Shown here piece by piece: positions 38,453 through 50,770 of a stretch of 64,000 nt of DNA. Source of the stretch: Dioscorea cayenensis subsp. rotundata (Eukaryota; Streptophyta; Magnoliopsida; Dioscoreales; Dioscoreaceae). A model generated the notes under the pieces. The model saw only the letters and a list, made by a program, of their open reading frames with translations, was not told where the DNA came from and did not search any database. Each line of letters opens with the position of its first letter. Position 1 is the first letter of the stretch. The position numbers and the translations under genes are program-made. The stretch is taken from contig NC_052475.1 in the NCBI RefSeq assembly GCF_009730915.1, forward strand, positions 124,001-188,000, in the 5' to 3' direction.

Positions 38453-39685
38453 ATGGTAAGTTTTCTTCTGTTTTTTTTGGTTGCACATGCAATAAGTTGC
38501 AATCAAATAAGAGGAGGCTTCCATCATGTCTGATTTTGCTATTTTTATGGCATGGCTAATGGCTTGTTATATGGTTGCACGCATCCAGGGAGCCTGCGAT
38601 CCATCCTGCAGTGAGAGGCATCCTTGTGGAGTACTGGGTTGTCCCAGCTCTCCCTTCATAGATCCACCAGCCGTAATTGAACCCGAAACCGGATCTTTGC
38701 TACCAAGTGGAACTACTGGCGCACTGGAGGAGACATCTCCACTAATAACGGCGGCTAATGAGTCTCATGTAACCAATCTACAGATTCTCTCCAGCTGTTT
38801 TCTCTCTCTCTCTCTCTAATTTCATACAAGCTTTCTTTCTTTCTTTCTTTCTATATATCAAACTCTCTAAACTCTGTCTTTTAATTATAGCCGCTTGAAC
38901 AGCCACCAAGCGCTCCAGTGCTTCCGGACAAGGCCATCTCACCGACACCACCTATGATGGCAGTTCCCATGCCTTATCAGGAGCAAGCCATTCCACCACG
39001 CCAATTCGTAGGGGAGAGTTCAGTCCCAGTCCCAGCACCAGCACCAGCACCAGCACCAGCACCACCTCAAGGTGTGGATAATCATGACGTACCAATCCAG
39101 AGGATGGAATCGATGGATTATCCCCCTCCAGGTCACCGTCCATTTGGTGGAGAAGACCTGGGTCGGCGTGGCACGAGGCGGCCATTCCCTGGTCCTCACA
39201 CTCACAGCCGGTGGTATGACTATATCCCCTTGATATCCGACTTAGGTCGTTATAGATGCCGCCAGTACTACCCAAACGATCATTACTTGAATAACAGGCC
39301 TTGCTATCGGAGGGTGGAAAATTTCTGGTATAACCGTGACTCTGACAACTGTGTACCTCCCCGTTCACGGAGGGTTCGAGATCGTGTACCCAATTACTGT
39401 CCCAATATGGATGACTACAACTACGTGCCTGTGCCTCCTCCCCCTTTGAGGAGATGGAATACTTTCCCTATTAGAGAGCCTCCATCATCCTCCTCTGCAC
39501 ACCAGAATCATGAAGATCCGCAGGCAGGACCCAGTGATGGCCGTCAGCCTGCAGCTGGTGATCAAGGCACCCTTGTTCGGGATAACATTGTCATTGGTGA
39601 TCCGACCAGGGTGAGGATTGGAGAAGGAAATCGTGGTGGCCGTTCTACTGGTGGTCGTGTCACTGGTAATGTAGTCATTCGCTAG
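38453..39685 (+). CDS. Gene B: Cys-motif, Pro/Arg/Tyr-rich member of the local family
   Basis: Exons 38453-38455 (ATG only, donor GTAAGT), 38589-38768 and 38891-39685 join in phase 0 to about 325 aa. Exon 2 opens GACDPSCSERHPCGVLGCP, a perfect match to C-x3-C-x4-P-C-x4-C-P. The middle is Pro-rich with a (PA)n run (VPVPAPAPAPAPAPPQG) and then an Arg/Tyr/Asn-rich stretch. The last 35 residues revert to the family repeat (TRVRIGEGNRGGRSTGGRVTGN). An alternative start at 38527 inside intron 1 would keep frame and give a hydrophobic, signal-peptide-like leader (FAIFMAWLMACYMVA). I prefer the ATG exon because all relatives share it. No recognised domain. It looks like a family member in which most repeats were replaced by disordered sequence. 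Confidence 0.7.
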
Positions 39686-41139
39686 ACCAGACCAGACCTG
39701 ACCAGACCACGTACACCAAAACCAAACCAAAATTATGCAACAAGATATTTAATTTGTTATGGTAATATGTTTTAGTCTTGTCTTTTTAATGCTTCTGATC
39801 ATGGATGTATGCATACTTTTCGTTAAGTTCGCTTGTAAGTAGATGTAGTAGTAAGTTTGTAATAAAGAGGAGTAGTTTTTCAATAGAACAGATCCTTGTT
39901 CAAGTTTATCTGGGCATGCATGCACTAGTGTATCCATTTTGTTAGCTAAAGCATAGGCCAACCAAAGGTTAATTTAAAGTGGCCCACTTTCCACCTACAA
40001 GGCTGCAACGCACAATTTGCAGCCACAGGATCTGGCCGACGTGTGGACAATTTGGTGGTTGATATATATATTTTATCTCCATGTTTTGTTCTTATATTAC
40101 CATTTGAAGAATCCAGGCTATATTCGGACTGGCTCGGATTGTGACTATAACTTCCACTGTGAAAAGTCATGAAACACTTAACTTTTTTATCAGAACGTAT
40201 TTATGCCCAATAAATAAATATTTTTTTTAATTTCTATGATGATATTGTTACATAATTAAAGAACATCATCAGAAATAGGGTTATGATCCTCCAAGATTTA
40301 TTGAAGAAGTAACCAGGTCGATCAAAAGAATTCGGACAAATAATAAAGGACATGGTATATATATGGCTTTGCATATTCCTGTGTTAATTTAAAGTTTTCT
40401 TCATTTGATACTGATGTAGTGATATTCCTACTCAAAATGAAGATTTTAGCTAAGATGCGAATGTCGTCATCACCCAACTAAAACAGAGTCACTAAAACGA
40501 CGTGGTTGAAAAACCAATAGCTGTTGAGAGGGGATCTGTCAAACAAACCTATCTAATTAAGTTTAGGTGATTATTTTATCACTTAAAGACAAGACAATAG
40601 TGTGATTTATTCTCACCATTTGGTCATAATGTATTTACAATATTATGTCTTAGTCAAACCTTTCACACTAGCCAAAATTTCAGATCAACAAAATATGAAG
40701 TAGACCAAAAGTAAACTGAGCTTAAATTCCTGATATACTAATGTCTTAAAAAGTCAGAACAGCATGGTCATTGTTTATCAGAAATGCAGGGCAGCAGTTA
40801 TCACAACGGAAGACAGCAGGATGGTGATCGCGGCGGTGGCCTGTCCTTGTTGCTTCCTTCAACATGATGTATTATGGAATATACAAAGACTTCACCAGGT
40901 CCACTCTCATTAAATTTTCAACTAGTCTTTGTTTATTGGAGATTGAGTACATACCACAAAGACTTGGATGAAGGCGTCTGAATGATTGCAACGAATTAAT
41001 AGCTTTACCAGTAATATTTACTCTTAATTAATATTATGATACTTGTAGTTCCTTAGTAACTATATATCCCATCCAACGCTCACAACTTGTGTCCCATCTT
41101 ATTATTGTTGGTGCCAATTAAGGTATACGTCACTGAAGC
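39686..41139. other. Intergenic region between genes B and C
   Basis: Contains the 3' flank of gene B and, from about 40560, sequence resembling the upstream flank of gene D (43790 onward), marking the left part of the C/D duplication. No further gene is supportable. A 27-codon frame at 40784-40867 was not retained. Confidence 0.45.
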
Positions 41140-41649
41140 ATGGCACAGAGGGAGGAACGAGCTCGCCAACCACCTCGCCAAATGGATTCTGATCCAAGGC
41201 CTTATGCCCGGGCGAATGTTGGTCGTAGTGCTGCTTCCGGTGTTGGTGCTCGCCATTCGGCCCCTCCCAGATCACATGCACCTGAAAGTTATGATGAGTA
41301 TGCTCGGTATCCACGGGGTGGCGAAGGCCGCCGGAATGACTTTGTTCGTGAAGGGCCAAGCAATGGAGGAGGCCAAGGTCAACGTCAAGGTGAAGGTGAA
41401 GGTGAAGGTGAAGGTGGGGGGCGAGGTGCTCCTCCTCGCTGGCCTCGCTGGACGCCTGCCAACCAAACCAATGATGATGACGACGACTGCTCATCCTCAT
41501 CGTCTGATGACGAGCCTGAATTCAGAGACATGCATATCGTCATTGACCGCAACAGGATTAGGAATGCTAAAGGCGCCAAGATTGTCACAGGCCAACGTGT
41601 CAAGAGGGATCTCAGTGTTACTATAACCAACAATGTGATTGGAGGCTAA
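41140..41649 (+). CDS. Gene C: intronless protein with acidic linker and single family repeat turn
   Basis: A single exon of 169 aa starts MAQREERARQPPRQMD. The first half is Arg/Pro/Gly-rich and shares HAPESY and GRRN blocks with gene D. A GEGEGEGEGG run and a DDDDDCSSSSSDDEPEFRDM acidic/Ser stretch (casein-kinase-2-like sites) follow. The C-terminus IVIDRNRIRNAKGAKIVTG...VTITNNVIGG resembles one turn of the repeat of genes A, F and G (compare VVNNDVIGG in A). No Cys motif and no ATG-only exon. It is a close paralogue of gene D 3.2 kb downstream, in the same orientation. Function unknown. Conservation of the frame between C and D supports it being coding. Confidence 0.75.
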   Translation: MAQREERARQPPRQMDSDPRPYARANVGRSAASGVGARHSAPPRSHAPESYDEYARYPRGGEGRRNDFVREGPSNGGGQGQRQGEGEGEGEGGGRGAPPRWPRWTPANQTNDDDDDCSSSSSDDEPEFRDMHIVIDRNRIRNAKGAKIVTGQRVKRDLSVTITNNVIGG

Positions 41650-44401
41650 GAAAAATACATATATGTATATATATATGTATACTTGGTCCTCTCCTTTCTG
41701 TGGTATTTATTTCATGTTGTTATGTTACAATTCTGCTGCTCTTGTTATTATCAGATGAATAATATTCCGCTCCTTCAGGGGCAAATAAAAAACTGTTTGA
41801 GATGGGATTGCATGAGTAAATTAAACATTGGAAAACCATCACATATATATCTAGCTAGGAGTAATTATTATTATTATTATTATTTATACATACATACCAT
41901 TGAAATAGATGTATAATTTAGCATTTTAAGGAACAATTTTAATTTTTTTAATAATGTTTAAGTTTTTATTTATATTACTTATAATATTAATAATTGAAAA
42001 ACATTAATTACATTTAATTATTTATGTAATAAATGTTCATAAGACTTTTGAAATCTAAGGTATATATAAAGTTTATATGGTAGAAGTTGTTTAATTATAT
42101 TATTTTATATATGATATTGTCTCAAAACTCTTCGCAAAATTTTAAAATCTCCGATGCAAAGCCGGGGAAAATGTCTAGTTATTATTAAAATAGACAAATC
42201 AGTCACTCAAACTTTTTGTGAGAGGGACACGATTGAGAGAAAGTTGATTATTTAACCTCTCATTCAAGAAGGCAAAAAATTATGATCTTTACAACTAGCC
42301 GAGAGATCGAATTGGTTTTAATTATGGTGTGAATACTCTTTGTTATTTTACTCTCGATTTATTTTTTAATGATGGATGAGATAGGAATTACATTGTGGAA
42401 GGGTATTTCTCACAAAAAAAATATATACTCACAATCACAAACAAATAGACTTATTCTATGAAAAAAAGTTTATTATAAATTAAAAAAATAGTATAATTTT
42501 ATAAAAGTTCATTCTCCTTATAAAGTTCATTCTCCTCCATGATCAAACATTGAGGGTTGATCCTAGTGGTTAGTGGCACAGCTAATCCAAGGATTTTATA
42601 GCTTGTTTAAAAAGAAAATCAAATAATTGTGGTTTGTATGTTTTTTTTAAAAAATTTAATAAATAGGTAGTTATCATTTCAAAAGTTTTTTTCAACTCAG
42701 GAAACTCTACCAAACATTTTAACTTTTCAGTATTACTTTTATTTTTTTGACAAAACGGACAATTATATTACTTCCCTCAGAATTGACACTTCTTCTATTT
42801 CACAATTTCAAATCAAATTTTCAAAAACTGAGAGCCCCTAATATATGTAGCCCACAAAGAGATCCATTTTGTTATTATTTGAACGAAATAATTTTGAATT
42901 TTTATCTTAAGTTGCCCCTTGAAGAGATCCATATTTTTAATCTGATAGAGAAATACAAATATTTGACTTTATAAAGACGTCATCACTGAAATTTTTATTC
43001 ATCTTAGTTTTATAAAGCAGTCATTCACACACACACACACACACAAAAACATGCTATTTTTCAAAAATTATTATGACAATTATTGTTACACGCTATTTTT
43101 CAAAAATTATTATGACAATTATTGTTATTCATCACTCTATAATACACATTATCTTTTCATGATTTATCTCATTTTATTTTTTTAAAAATGTTAAAATTTT
43201 AATAAATAATCGGGCAAACATTTTGTGAATAAATTGGATAATCAGTACTGTTGACATTTAATAGGAATTGAAGTGATTAATTTCACAAAAAACTAAATGT
43301 ATGATTAAGAACGGCTTTGCCCTTTTCTGTTTGAAATCAATTTTACTACAACAATATAACGGTAAGAAAAAAGCCATAGTTAATAACTTTATTTATCATA
43401 AATTACATATTAATAAAAGGACAAATATTTAGTGAAAAATAAACTTTTTAAATAATGATGAGTATTTAACATACCATGATAAGTCTAAACACCACACAGT
43501 TCTCCAATATATCACATTTATAGTTTACATAACATATGATGCTTTATATAGAATTGTAAAACACATAAGTTAAGTGTCATTAAAATTTAATTTGATTGAT
43601 CTTACTTAAATTTAGAGTTAATTATTATTATGATTAAACTATAATTATATTTAAAGTTAAATTAAGTTGTAAATAACTGAATAATTATAAATTTATGTTT
43701 CCTGTATAGTACAACAAGGCAAAAAATGTAACCAAACTACAGCTTAGCTGATTATTTTATTAATCACCATTTATCAGCATGCTGTCAAAGTGAGAAAGAA
43801 TAGAGGTTGTCACCGAAAGGCAATTTGATAGTATGATTTATTCTCACCATGATATGACGGCCTCTTTCTTTTGTTGCTTTTTTTAAAGTCATTTCAGAAT
43901 TATGCCACGGGCAAAGCCTCAACTCTAAAATAAATAAATAAATAAATAAACAAAAGAAAAGTAATGCTAAATTCCTATATACTAAAAAAAAAAAAAAGAC
44001 TTGAACGGCAATCAAGGTGGTCTTTGTTTATTCGAAAATGGGGGCATCCAATTCAAAGGCAAAACAATACCATATCTGTCACTTCAAACTTCCCAAATTG
44101 CACAATTTTATACATATTAACTAATAGCGAGTCGCATATAGGATAAGGGTATATATCCCATCCCACACGACAAGGATTATAATGGAATATAAAACGACTA
44201 GACCCAGTCTACTCTCTTTCAATATCAAGGTAATCTTTGTTTATTGGAGGAGGACATATAGAAAGAAAAAAATGGGTGGAGGAGTTTGATCAAATACAAC
44301 CAACACTTTTGAGTTTGATGCAACAATTACACTCATATTAGGATATATCTATCTACTCGCTACTCGCTGCTCGCTGCTCGCTGCTCGCTGCTAATTGAAG
44401 C
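41650..44401. other. Intergenic AT-rich region between genes C and D
   Basis: No supportable gene. It includes a (TTA)n tract near 41865-41885, a 39-bp direct repeat pair at about 43053-43128, (CA)n near 43025-43045, and from about 43790 the upstream flank of gene D, which resembles the flank of gene C. A TCGCTGC-type array (44352-44391) directly precedes the gene D start. Confidence 0.45.
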
Positions 44402-44890
44402 ATGGCACGGAGGCTAGGCCGAGCTTACCAACCTCCTCCTCCAATGGATTTTGATTTTGATTTTGATTATTCCGATCCAAGGCTGCCTTTTGCCAGGCCG
44501 GGTGTTCGTCGTGCTGGTGCTGGTGCTGGTGTTCGCCACCCGCCTCCCAGACACGCACCTGAGAGTTATGAATTCGCTGGGTATCCACCTGGTGGCAATG
44601 GCCGCCGGAATGAGTACTTCGTCCATGAAGGTCCAAGCACTTGTGATCAAGGGCGTGGAAGGGCTGCTCCTCCTCGTCGGCCTCGGTGTAAGCCTGCCTA
44701 CCAAGTTGATAACGATGACGACTCCTCGTCCTCATCCTCATCGTCAGACGACGAGCCTGAATTCAGAGACATGGATATCGTGATCGACGGAAACAGGATC
44801 ATGAATGCCAAAGGTGCTAAGATCGTCACAGGGGTTCGTGTCAAGAGAGACCTCAGGGTTCGTATAAGCAACAATAAGATCGGAAGTTAA
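44402..44890 (+). CDS. Gene D: tandem paralogue of gene C
   Basis: A single exon of 162 aa starts MARRLGRAYQPPPPMDF. Like gene C it has an Arg/Pro/Gly-rich first half (HAPESYEFAGYPPGGNGRRN), a DDDSSSSSSSSDDEPEFRDM acidic/Ser stretch, and a C-terminal repeat turn (IVIDGNRIMNAKGAKIVTG...VRISNNKIGS). The segment from EPEFRDM to the end is the best conserved between the two, so that region is probably under constraint. A (DF)n run near the N-terminus comes from a GATTTT microsatellite. No Cys motif or signal peptide. Flanking non-coding DNA is also similar, so the pair arose by local duplication of a unit of at least 1.2 kb. Confidence 0.75.
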   Translation: MARRLGRAYQPPPPMDFDFDFDYSDPRLPFARPGVRRAGAGAGVRHPPPRHAPESYEFAGYPPGGNGRRNEYFVHEGPSTCDQGRGRAAPPRRPRCKPAYQVDNDDDSSSSSSSSDDEPEFRDMDIVIDGNRIMNAKGAKIVTGVRVKRDLRVRISNNKIGS

Positions 44891-45198
44891 AAAAGAATCA
44901 GTATCTCTGCTTAATTAATTGGTCGACCTTCTCTGCTTGCTACTATCATCTTCTGTAACTGTTTTGCTTTGTATTATGGTTATGGTTCTATATATGTCTC
45001 TGTGTGTTGTTATATATTATCAAATGAATAATAATAATTATTAATATATGTTCAAACCTTCAGTACTACTGTCATATAAAAACTCATGGATGACTAGATA
45101 ACATGATCGATCGAGTAGATTATTAATCATGGAAGACTTAAGCGATACATAAACAAATTAAAAGGGATGGAAATTTTACAGAAAGTTGTACGTGTTAA

Positions 45199-45887
45199 TT
45201 AATGTCTACGTCGATCTCCAAAAGGGGAGCTCCACCTTTCCCTGCCTCTGTGAGTGGAACCCCTGCGTATGCCATCTTCATGGTTAGCAGAGGAAGTTGG
45301 TCTTATCCGGTTGCCGGAAATGACAATCCGAGCATCACCACCGGACTGGTTGCCAACCCCAATTCTGACACTCCCCTGTCCTCCCCTGTTCACGTTCATG
45401 TAGCTACTCCCAGAAGCATGAAAAGCATCTTCTTCACCACGGGAAACATTGGTCACTGTAATCCCAGAAACACGAAGAGCCAAATCCTTGTGTGCAGTGT
45501 TGCCAACTCCGAGTAGAACGCTGTCTCGTCCTCGTAAGACCTCATCCACTTGGATGTCCATGTTGATGTCCTCTGCAGAATTGTGGCCTACGCCAATATT
45601 CCTGATGTTGTTATTAGACCATGAATATGGCTCTTCTAATCCGTCAGTACTATTGTTGACGCCCCTTCTCTGTGAGCTCGGACCAGGGGAACCCGGCACG
45701 TTCGTTGACGGCGGTGGTGCGTTGGGACATCCAGCCGAGTAGCATGGCTGCCATGCTCGGCATGTACTCCGACAAGCCTATAAACAATTACAAAAGTAGA
45801 GTTGGTTTGTTATGCGAGTATGTAATAAGTGTCTATGGAACAAGTACGTTTTTGGCCGGTCGAGGGAAAGAGCAGAGGACTAACCAT
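45199..45887 (-). CDS. Gene E: Cys-motif plus three-repeat member of the local family
   Basis: Minus strand. Exon 1 is ATG only (45885-45887, donor GTTAGT); exon 2 is 45199-45777 after acceptor TTATAG. Product about 193 aa. Exon 2 opens ACRSTCRAWQPCYSAGCPN, a perfect C-x3-C-x4-P-C-x4-C-P match. A Pro/Ser linker, three degenerate repeats (NIGVGHNSAEDINMDI, LLGVGNTAHKDLALRV, RIGVGNQSGGDARIVI) and a basic, Arg-rich tail ending GDRRRH follow. In this gene the three bases before exon 2 read TAG in frame, so the Cys motif can only be translated if the intron after the ATG is removed. That is direct support for the ATG-only exon model of the family. Function unknown. Confidence 0.75.
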
Positions 45888-47476
45888 GTTATTTAGCGGA
45901 TGCAGGTGAGACCTTGGAAATGAATACCAAAGCACCAGAACAGACCTGCAGTACGAACTCGGCACACTGGAAGTGGAACCCATGTAAATTTATTAAATAG
46001 ACGCAGGCGTCTGGAAAGACTCCCTTGGTTTGCTGTCACTGATTTCGACCAGCTTGATGCCAACGGTACATTTAGTTATGATAAATATTAGATATATAAA
46101 AATAATAACAACAATAAAATTAATGGAATTAATCATTAATATATTATCATGTACTTCGCATTTGAAGGAGATTAGTTAGTTTGAATCTCTCACCTAGGAA
46201 AATTCACAGAGTCACCAGTGGAAAAAATAGTTGTTTTTTTCCTTTAGAGATTGTATGACAAGAATTTAAGTCTTAGGGGTTCATTGACTTACTATAATTA
46301 GTACAACTCTTTATTTGTTTGTCCCTTAATAATCTTTTTAATTGAGAAGCATTTAGCACTTATTCGTAAAAAAAAAAAATGAAGCCACTTTTAATTACTT
46401 TGTTACAATATTTTTAAAATAAAATAGATAACCACAAACATCAATTAAGAAAAAAAAACTACATATTAAAAGAAGATAAAGATAGAAATATAATAAACAA
46501 ATGAAATACAAAAAATAAAACTACAAATAAAATCCATTAAAAATGGGAAGAAAAAGTACAATAACAACAAAATCAAGGACAAACAAAGCAATGGAAAGTA
46601 GACCTAGCAAAGATAGAGAAAAGTTTTCCACTAAGATGACCTGCTAAGCAAAGATAACACGATTATCTCTGGACCTCTATGGAGGACATGACTACATGGG
46701 TTGCCTTTATTTTTTCCAATGATTTTCTTCCACCACCATTTTTTAAACGAGGGCAAGATTAAAATCAACGATGTTTAATATCCCTCATCCACCCAAATCA
46801 TTAGGTTTGCACAAATATTTTCGATTGAAAACCTTATGATTGGACTTGTCGATGTTTGGTCCCAGCTAAAGGAAAATTTTATTTTTGCAGTTTATAGTTT
46901 TTTTCACTTAGTAGGATTGTTTAAAAATTGATATTCAATTGTACCTTGTCTCTTTATCTTAATTTGAAGTGCTTTATTCATCTTTTCAAAAAAATAAAAA
47001 AAATAACAAGACTAAGTTTATCTTCAAGGGAGAGCCCCTTGGATTTTCAGGAAAATAAAAATAATCTAATTGCAAAAATCAACTTTTGATCAGTTGAGGA
47101 GGATTTTCAAGAGAATAATAGTGCTTTATCAACTATCATTTGGGAAAAACAAATGCAAACTCTTCTATTATTATAGGAGTGGTTTCACTATAAATATTTA
47201 TGAAAATCAAATTAAATTAATTGTTTTTAAATTTTTTTAAATTTATGCAGGACTATCAAAATAGAGAAGTAAAAGGTAAATGTTTTATACGAGTGAGAAA
47301 TAATTTTATTTTATTTTATTTTATATTAATAAAAGTGGATAAACAATATCTTTCTCCAGAAGCAAGACCTCCCATTGCTCATGAGCTAATACATCTGATG
47401 TTGGTGGACCAAGTGCTAGGAACTCTAAATCATGGGATAGCGGAAAATGATGGACCAGAATATAGGAATTAATGGA
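45888..47476. other. Intergenic region with LINE 3'-end remnant
   Basis: AT-rich. At about 46900-47006 the phrases 'tttatcttaatttgaagtgctttattcatcttttcaaaaaaataaa' parallel the 3' end of the LINE at 6030-6090 and finish in an A-rich tail, so this is a short LINE 3' remnant. A frame at 47221-47472 of unknown kinship (contains PEARPPIAHELIHLM) is interrupted by the MITE that follows. It is not called a gene. Confidence 0.4.
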
Positions 47477-47851
47477 GGGTAAATTTTTTCACTAGGTCAT
47501 TAAATTTTGATTCATTTTCACTTTGATCCCCGAACTTTAATTTGTATTAATTTGATCATTAAATTTTAATTTGATTTCATGGGGTAATAAATCAAGGAAT
47601 TTAACTCCCAACTGATTACATGGCTGTTTGAAAATCCGAGTCAGTCCTTGTCATAACACATTATTAAGTCTTTTGGAGATACCCATGTTATTGAAAAAGA
47701 GCCAGATCATTCATTTGGGGGTCAAAATCTCTTGATTTATCACCCAGTGAAATCAAATTAAAATTAAGTGATCAAATTTATGCAAATTGAAGTTCAATGA
47801 TTCAAAGTGAAAATGAGCCAAAATTTAATAACATACTAAAAAATTTACCCC
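47477..47851. mobile_element. MITE with long terminal inverted repeats
   Basis: About 130 bases at each end are inverted copies of each other. The left arm starts GGGTAAATTTTTTCACTAGG; the right arm, read on the minus strand, starts GGGGTAAATTTTTTAGTATG. Internal matching blocks include 'cattttcactttga' and 'ttaattttaatttgatttca' in both arms. Total 375 bp. It could form a long hairpin. The target duplication was not resolved (flanks AATTAATGG and AATTGATGG are similar). Confidence 0.8.
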
Positions 47852-48478
47852 AATTGATGGATATAGGAGAATTGGAGGATTTCCAAGATCCAAGTGATAC
47901 AGAGGATGATTTGACAAATCAATAGGAAAGAGATATCAAACTCAAAGCACTAGTTAGAAGGAGAATCAAACTCGGTTCCGACCTAAAAAGGGCTGCTGCT
48001 TAAAATCTTGATCTTTTACATTTTTTTTTCATTTTACTTATCTCAATGTTTTTATGGATCATCTAAAAATTGTTTGGTGGAATTACTATGAGTTGTTAAT
48101 CCGTTCTATATGGCTCATAAACAAGGGTAAATATGCTTAGGTAATGGTACATCCACCGCTACAAAATTTGGTTTCTAACTTTTTTCCGACCTCCATCAGG
48201 TCTCTTCTAGGAGAAAATTCTTCTCCTAGCTAGGTATTTGTCAAATTTCTATCTACCTTCTATGTCGGTAGCCTATATCCTATCATCAGCAATGGCCCAT
48301 TCACATTTTTCTAGCATGACAAATTAATGACTTCATGATAGAACCTCCGTTTGGTTGTGCCCAACTCTGTGTCTTGTTGAACCACATTCACTGGGCTTAG
48401 AACTTGCCTTCTAATCATCTCTAGCAACCAATTGGATGACACCAAAATTTGGACCCTCAAAGATAATAGGGTGTTTTT
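47852..48478. other. Intergenic sequence with duplicated LINE-like phrase
   Basis: No gene. The phrase around 48400-48470 ('ccttctaatcatctctagcaacc' then 'gacaccaaaatttggaccct') recurs at about 50460-50520, which marks a dispersed or locally duplicated element. Confidence 0.4.
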
Positions 48479-49440
48479 GTTGGGAAAACTTAAATAATTT
48501 TCTTTACAAAAATAGCCCCATAATAGATAATATTATGAAAATAAAAAAATTAAACAAAAATATCCAGATAAACAATGTAAACAAATAAAAATCAATATTA
48601 AACCAATATAACGAGGTTCGCCAAATAGCATATTCTTCCGGCACCACAGCAGGAGACCATTTCACTATTTTCGAAGAAGTTACAATTATAGGTATGGGAA
48701 GTTATTATTAAAAAACCTCCACCAAATTTAAATAATAAAAAAAATAATTTTTTTTTGGGATATTACAAATGAGAGTACATGGACATATTAATAGCAAAAA
48801 TGATTTTTTTGTCAACCATTGAATAGTCCAATGGTATGACACCAAAGTATAAGGAGGAGGTCATGGGTTTCAAATCCTTCCCGACGATCTATTCACTTTA
48901 TCTTGTTCATACAGTCTGTCACACGGATTTTTATACTATTCTCATCATCGTACATATCATGTGCATCAGAGTTCCAGATCGCTTTCTAGATCTGCTTTAT
49001 GTTGGGGGGACTTAAAACTTCACTTAAGACCCCTTTCGGAAGCACTAACACACCCGTAGATGTCTCCCAAAACACATGCAAAGATAGGGCTAAAGAAAGA
49101 AAATTACACACAAACCACGACACAGTAATTACGTGGAGTTCGGCACTCTTGCCTACGTCTCCACGGGGGTCGGGAATTGAAATCCACTATGAAGAATATC
49201 TCCGATGGCTTGAACAACTCTCAAGCTCGTCTCAAGAAGAAAACAATAAGAAAATTCTGACTTATATATACCTCATCCCCAACTCAATGACAGATAATCT
49301 TATTAGCATATATTATATGCTAATACATCTTTACATACTAACATAATAATATATGCTAATATATCCTTATATACTAACATAATAATATATGTTAATATAT
49401 CTATATAACATAAGTCAACATGTGACTAACATGCACATGC
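48479..49440. mobile_element. LTR-like retroelement fragments
   Basis: The region begins TGTTGGGAAAAC and contains 'aacgaggttcgcc' (48610) and 'acgtggagttcggcactcttgcctacgtctccacgg' type sequence (49131-49167). Phrases of this kind are characteristic of LTRs of many plant Ty1-copia elements read in antisense. No matching second LTR or coding domain was found nearby and no target duplication was recognised, so the boundaries are approximate. Confidence 0.4.
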
Positions 49441-50439
49441 CCAAAAAGCCACTCATAGTTATTTTTTATCATTATTTCTCTTCACAGTTTATATTCATAT
49501 TAAAAGGGCGTTGTTGTCTATTATTTAAAAAAAAAATGAATTTTTTTGGCTATTTTTGTTTTCTCTTTTGTGTTGATTGGTGCTCCACTCCCAGTGGACT
49601 TGGGTGTTTTTTAGTTTGTGGGTGTGTGTAGCTGTTTTGTACTTTATATTTGAGTGCTCCCTCATGTTGTTAGGACGTGAAAAAACTTAAACAAGAGGAT
49701 GTAAGATTCAAATTAAGGAATACATTTCTCTGACAAGGGTTAGTCATTTTTTATTAAAGATAAATGATATCGAGCAATAATACAAGATATTCCATGCTCA
49801 AAGATTCTATTGATCTCAACGAAATGATGGAAAAGTAGAGATCCTTTTTAGTGGAGATAAGATAAGGATCAATATTCGGTTTTAACAGCACAATAAATGC
49901 TATCTCAAAGATTATACTCACCATATATATGATAAAAATTATGGGCCATTTTAATATAACTGTGATTTATCCATTTTTTTTAAATTAAAAAAAAATTATG
50001 GGGCCAAGAAAGTGGGCTCTTTTAAACTTAAATAATTTAAAATGATTGATTTTTTTAATATGCTAGTTCATTTTGTTTAATTATATTTGTTTGAAATATT
50101 TTGATTTTTGAATTTTGTATGATAATTATTGTACAATGTCACTCTTAAGTGTGATTTTGAAATTTATGAAATTTTTATGTGATTATGGTAGTTTTAGTGG
50201 ATGTTTTCTGAGTTGTGTTGTAAACCTGGTTATTTGTATTTTAAATTTTCCTTTAATTATTAATTATAAATTGGTTATTTGAATCCTTTGAATTTGTTTG
50301 TTTTTGTGAAGTTGTTACTTTATTTTATTTTATTTTATTTTTTTTTTTTTGAGACAGATATTGAAACCTTATGTGCCACTTGACTTTGTGGGTATATATG
50401 CAGTCATTTGTTGGCGCACATAATTCGGTGAGCCTGGTT

Positions 50440-50770
50440 CGGGGCTTGATTAAGGGCTTTCCTTCTAATTATCTATAGCAACCTGGAGGGCACCAAAATT
50501 TGGACCCTCGAAGGGAATAGGGTTTACTCTTTTAACCATTTCTAATCGACAATGGAATTAGATGCTTGGTCATCTTACCTTTGAAAACCATCCTTTCAAT
50601 TGGTTTTCGTGGGATAATAAAATCCTTGCTCTTAATAATCTGGCAAAGCAAAGATGCATTAAATTGGCCGATGTGTTCTTTGCCATATCATGATAGAGAT
50701 GGTTCACATTTGGCATCATTTCAGACAAATTTTTCGTCTTATCATATTCCCACCCTCCGTGATTGAGGTT
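50440..50770 (+). mobile_element. LINE ORF2 C-terminal fragment
   Basis: The translation around 50600-50700 (FSWDNKILALNNLAKQRCIKLADV across frames) matches the LVWKDKVHTLENLAKRKCNKLPT block of the LINE at 4940-6108. It is a short zf-RVT region remnant. Confidence 0.6.

Noticed and set aside
40784-40867. 27-codon small ORF upstream of gene C (MQGSSYHNGRQQ)
   Set aside because: Not conserved in the matching flank of gene D, so no support for coding.
41087-41626. 179-codon frame overlapping gene C in another frame, and similar frames over gene D
   Set aside because: Translation is low-complexity (KVKVKVKV, LLLVLVLV) and not conserved between C and D, whereas the chosen frame is.
47221-47472. 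Frame of 83 codons ending just before the inverted-repeat MITE
   Set aside because: No family recognised and the start half is AT-rich noise. It could be a decayed gene piece but cannot be supported.
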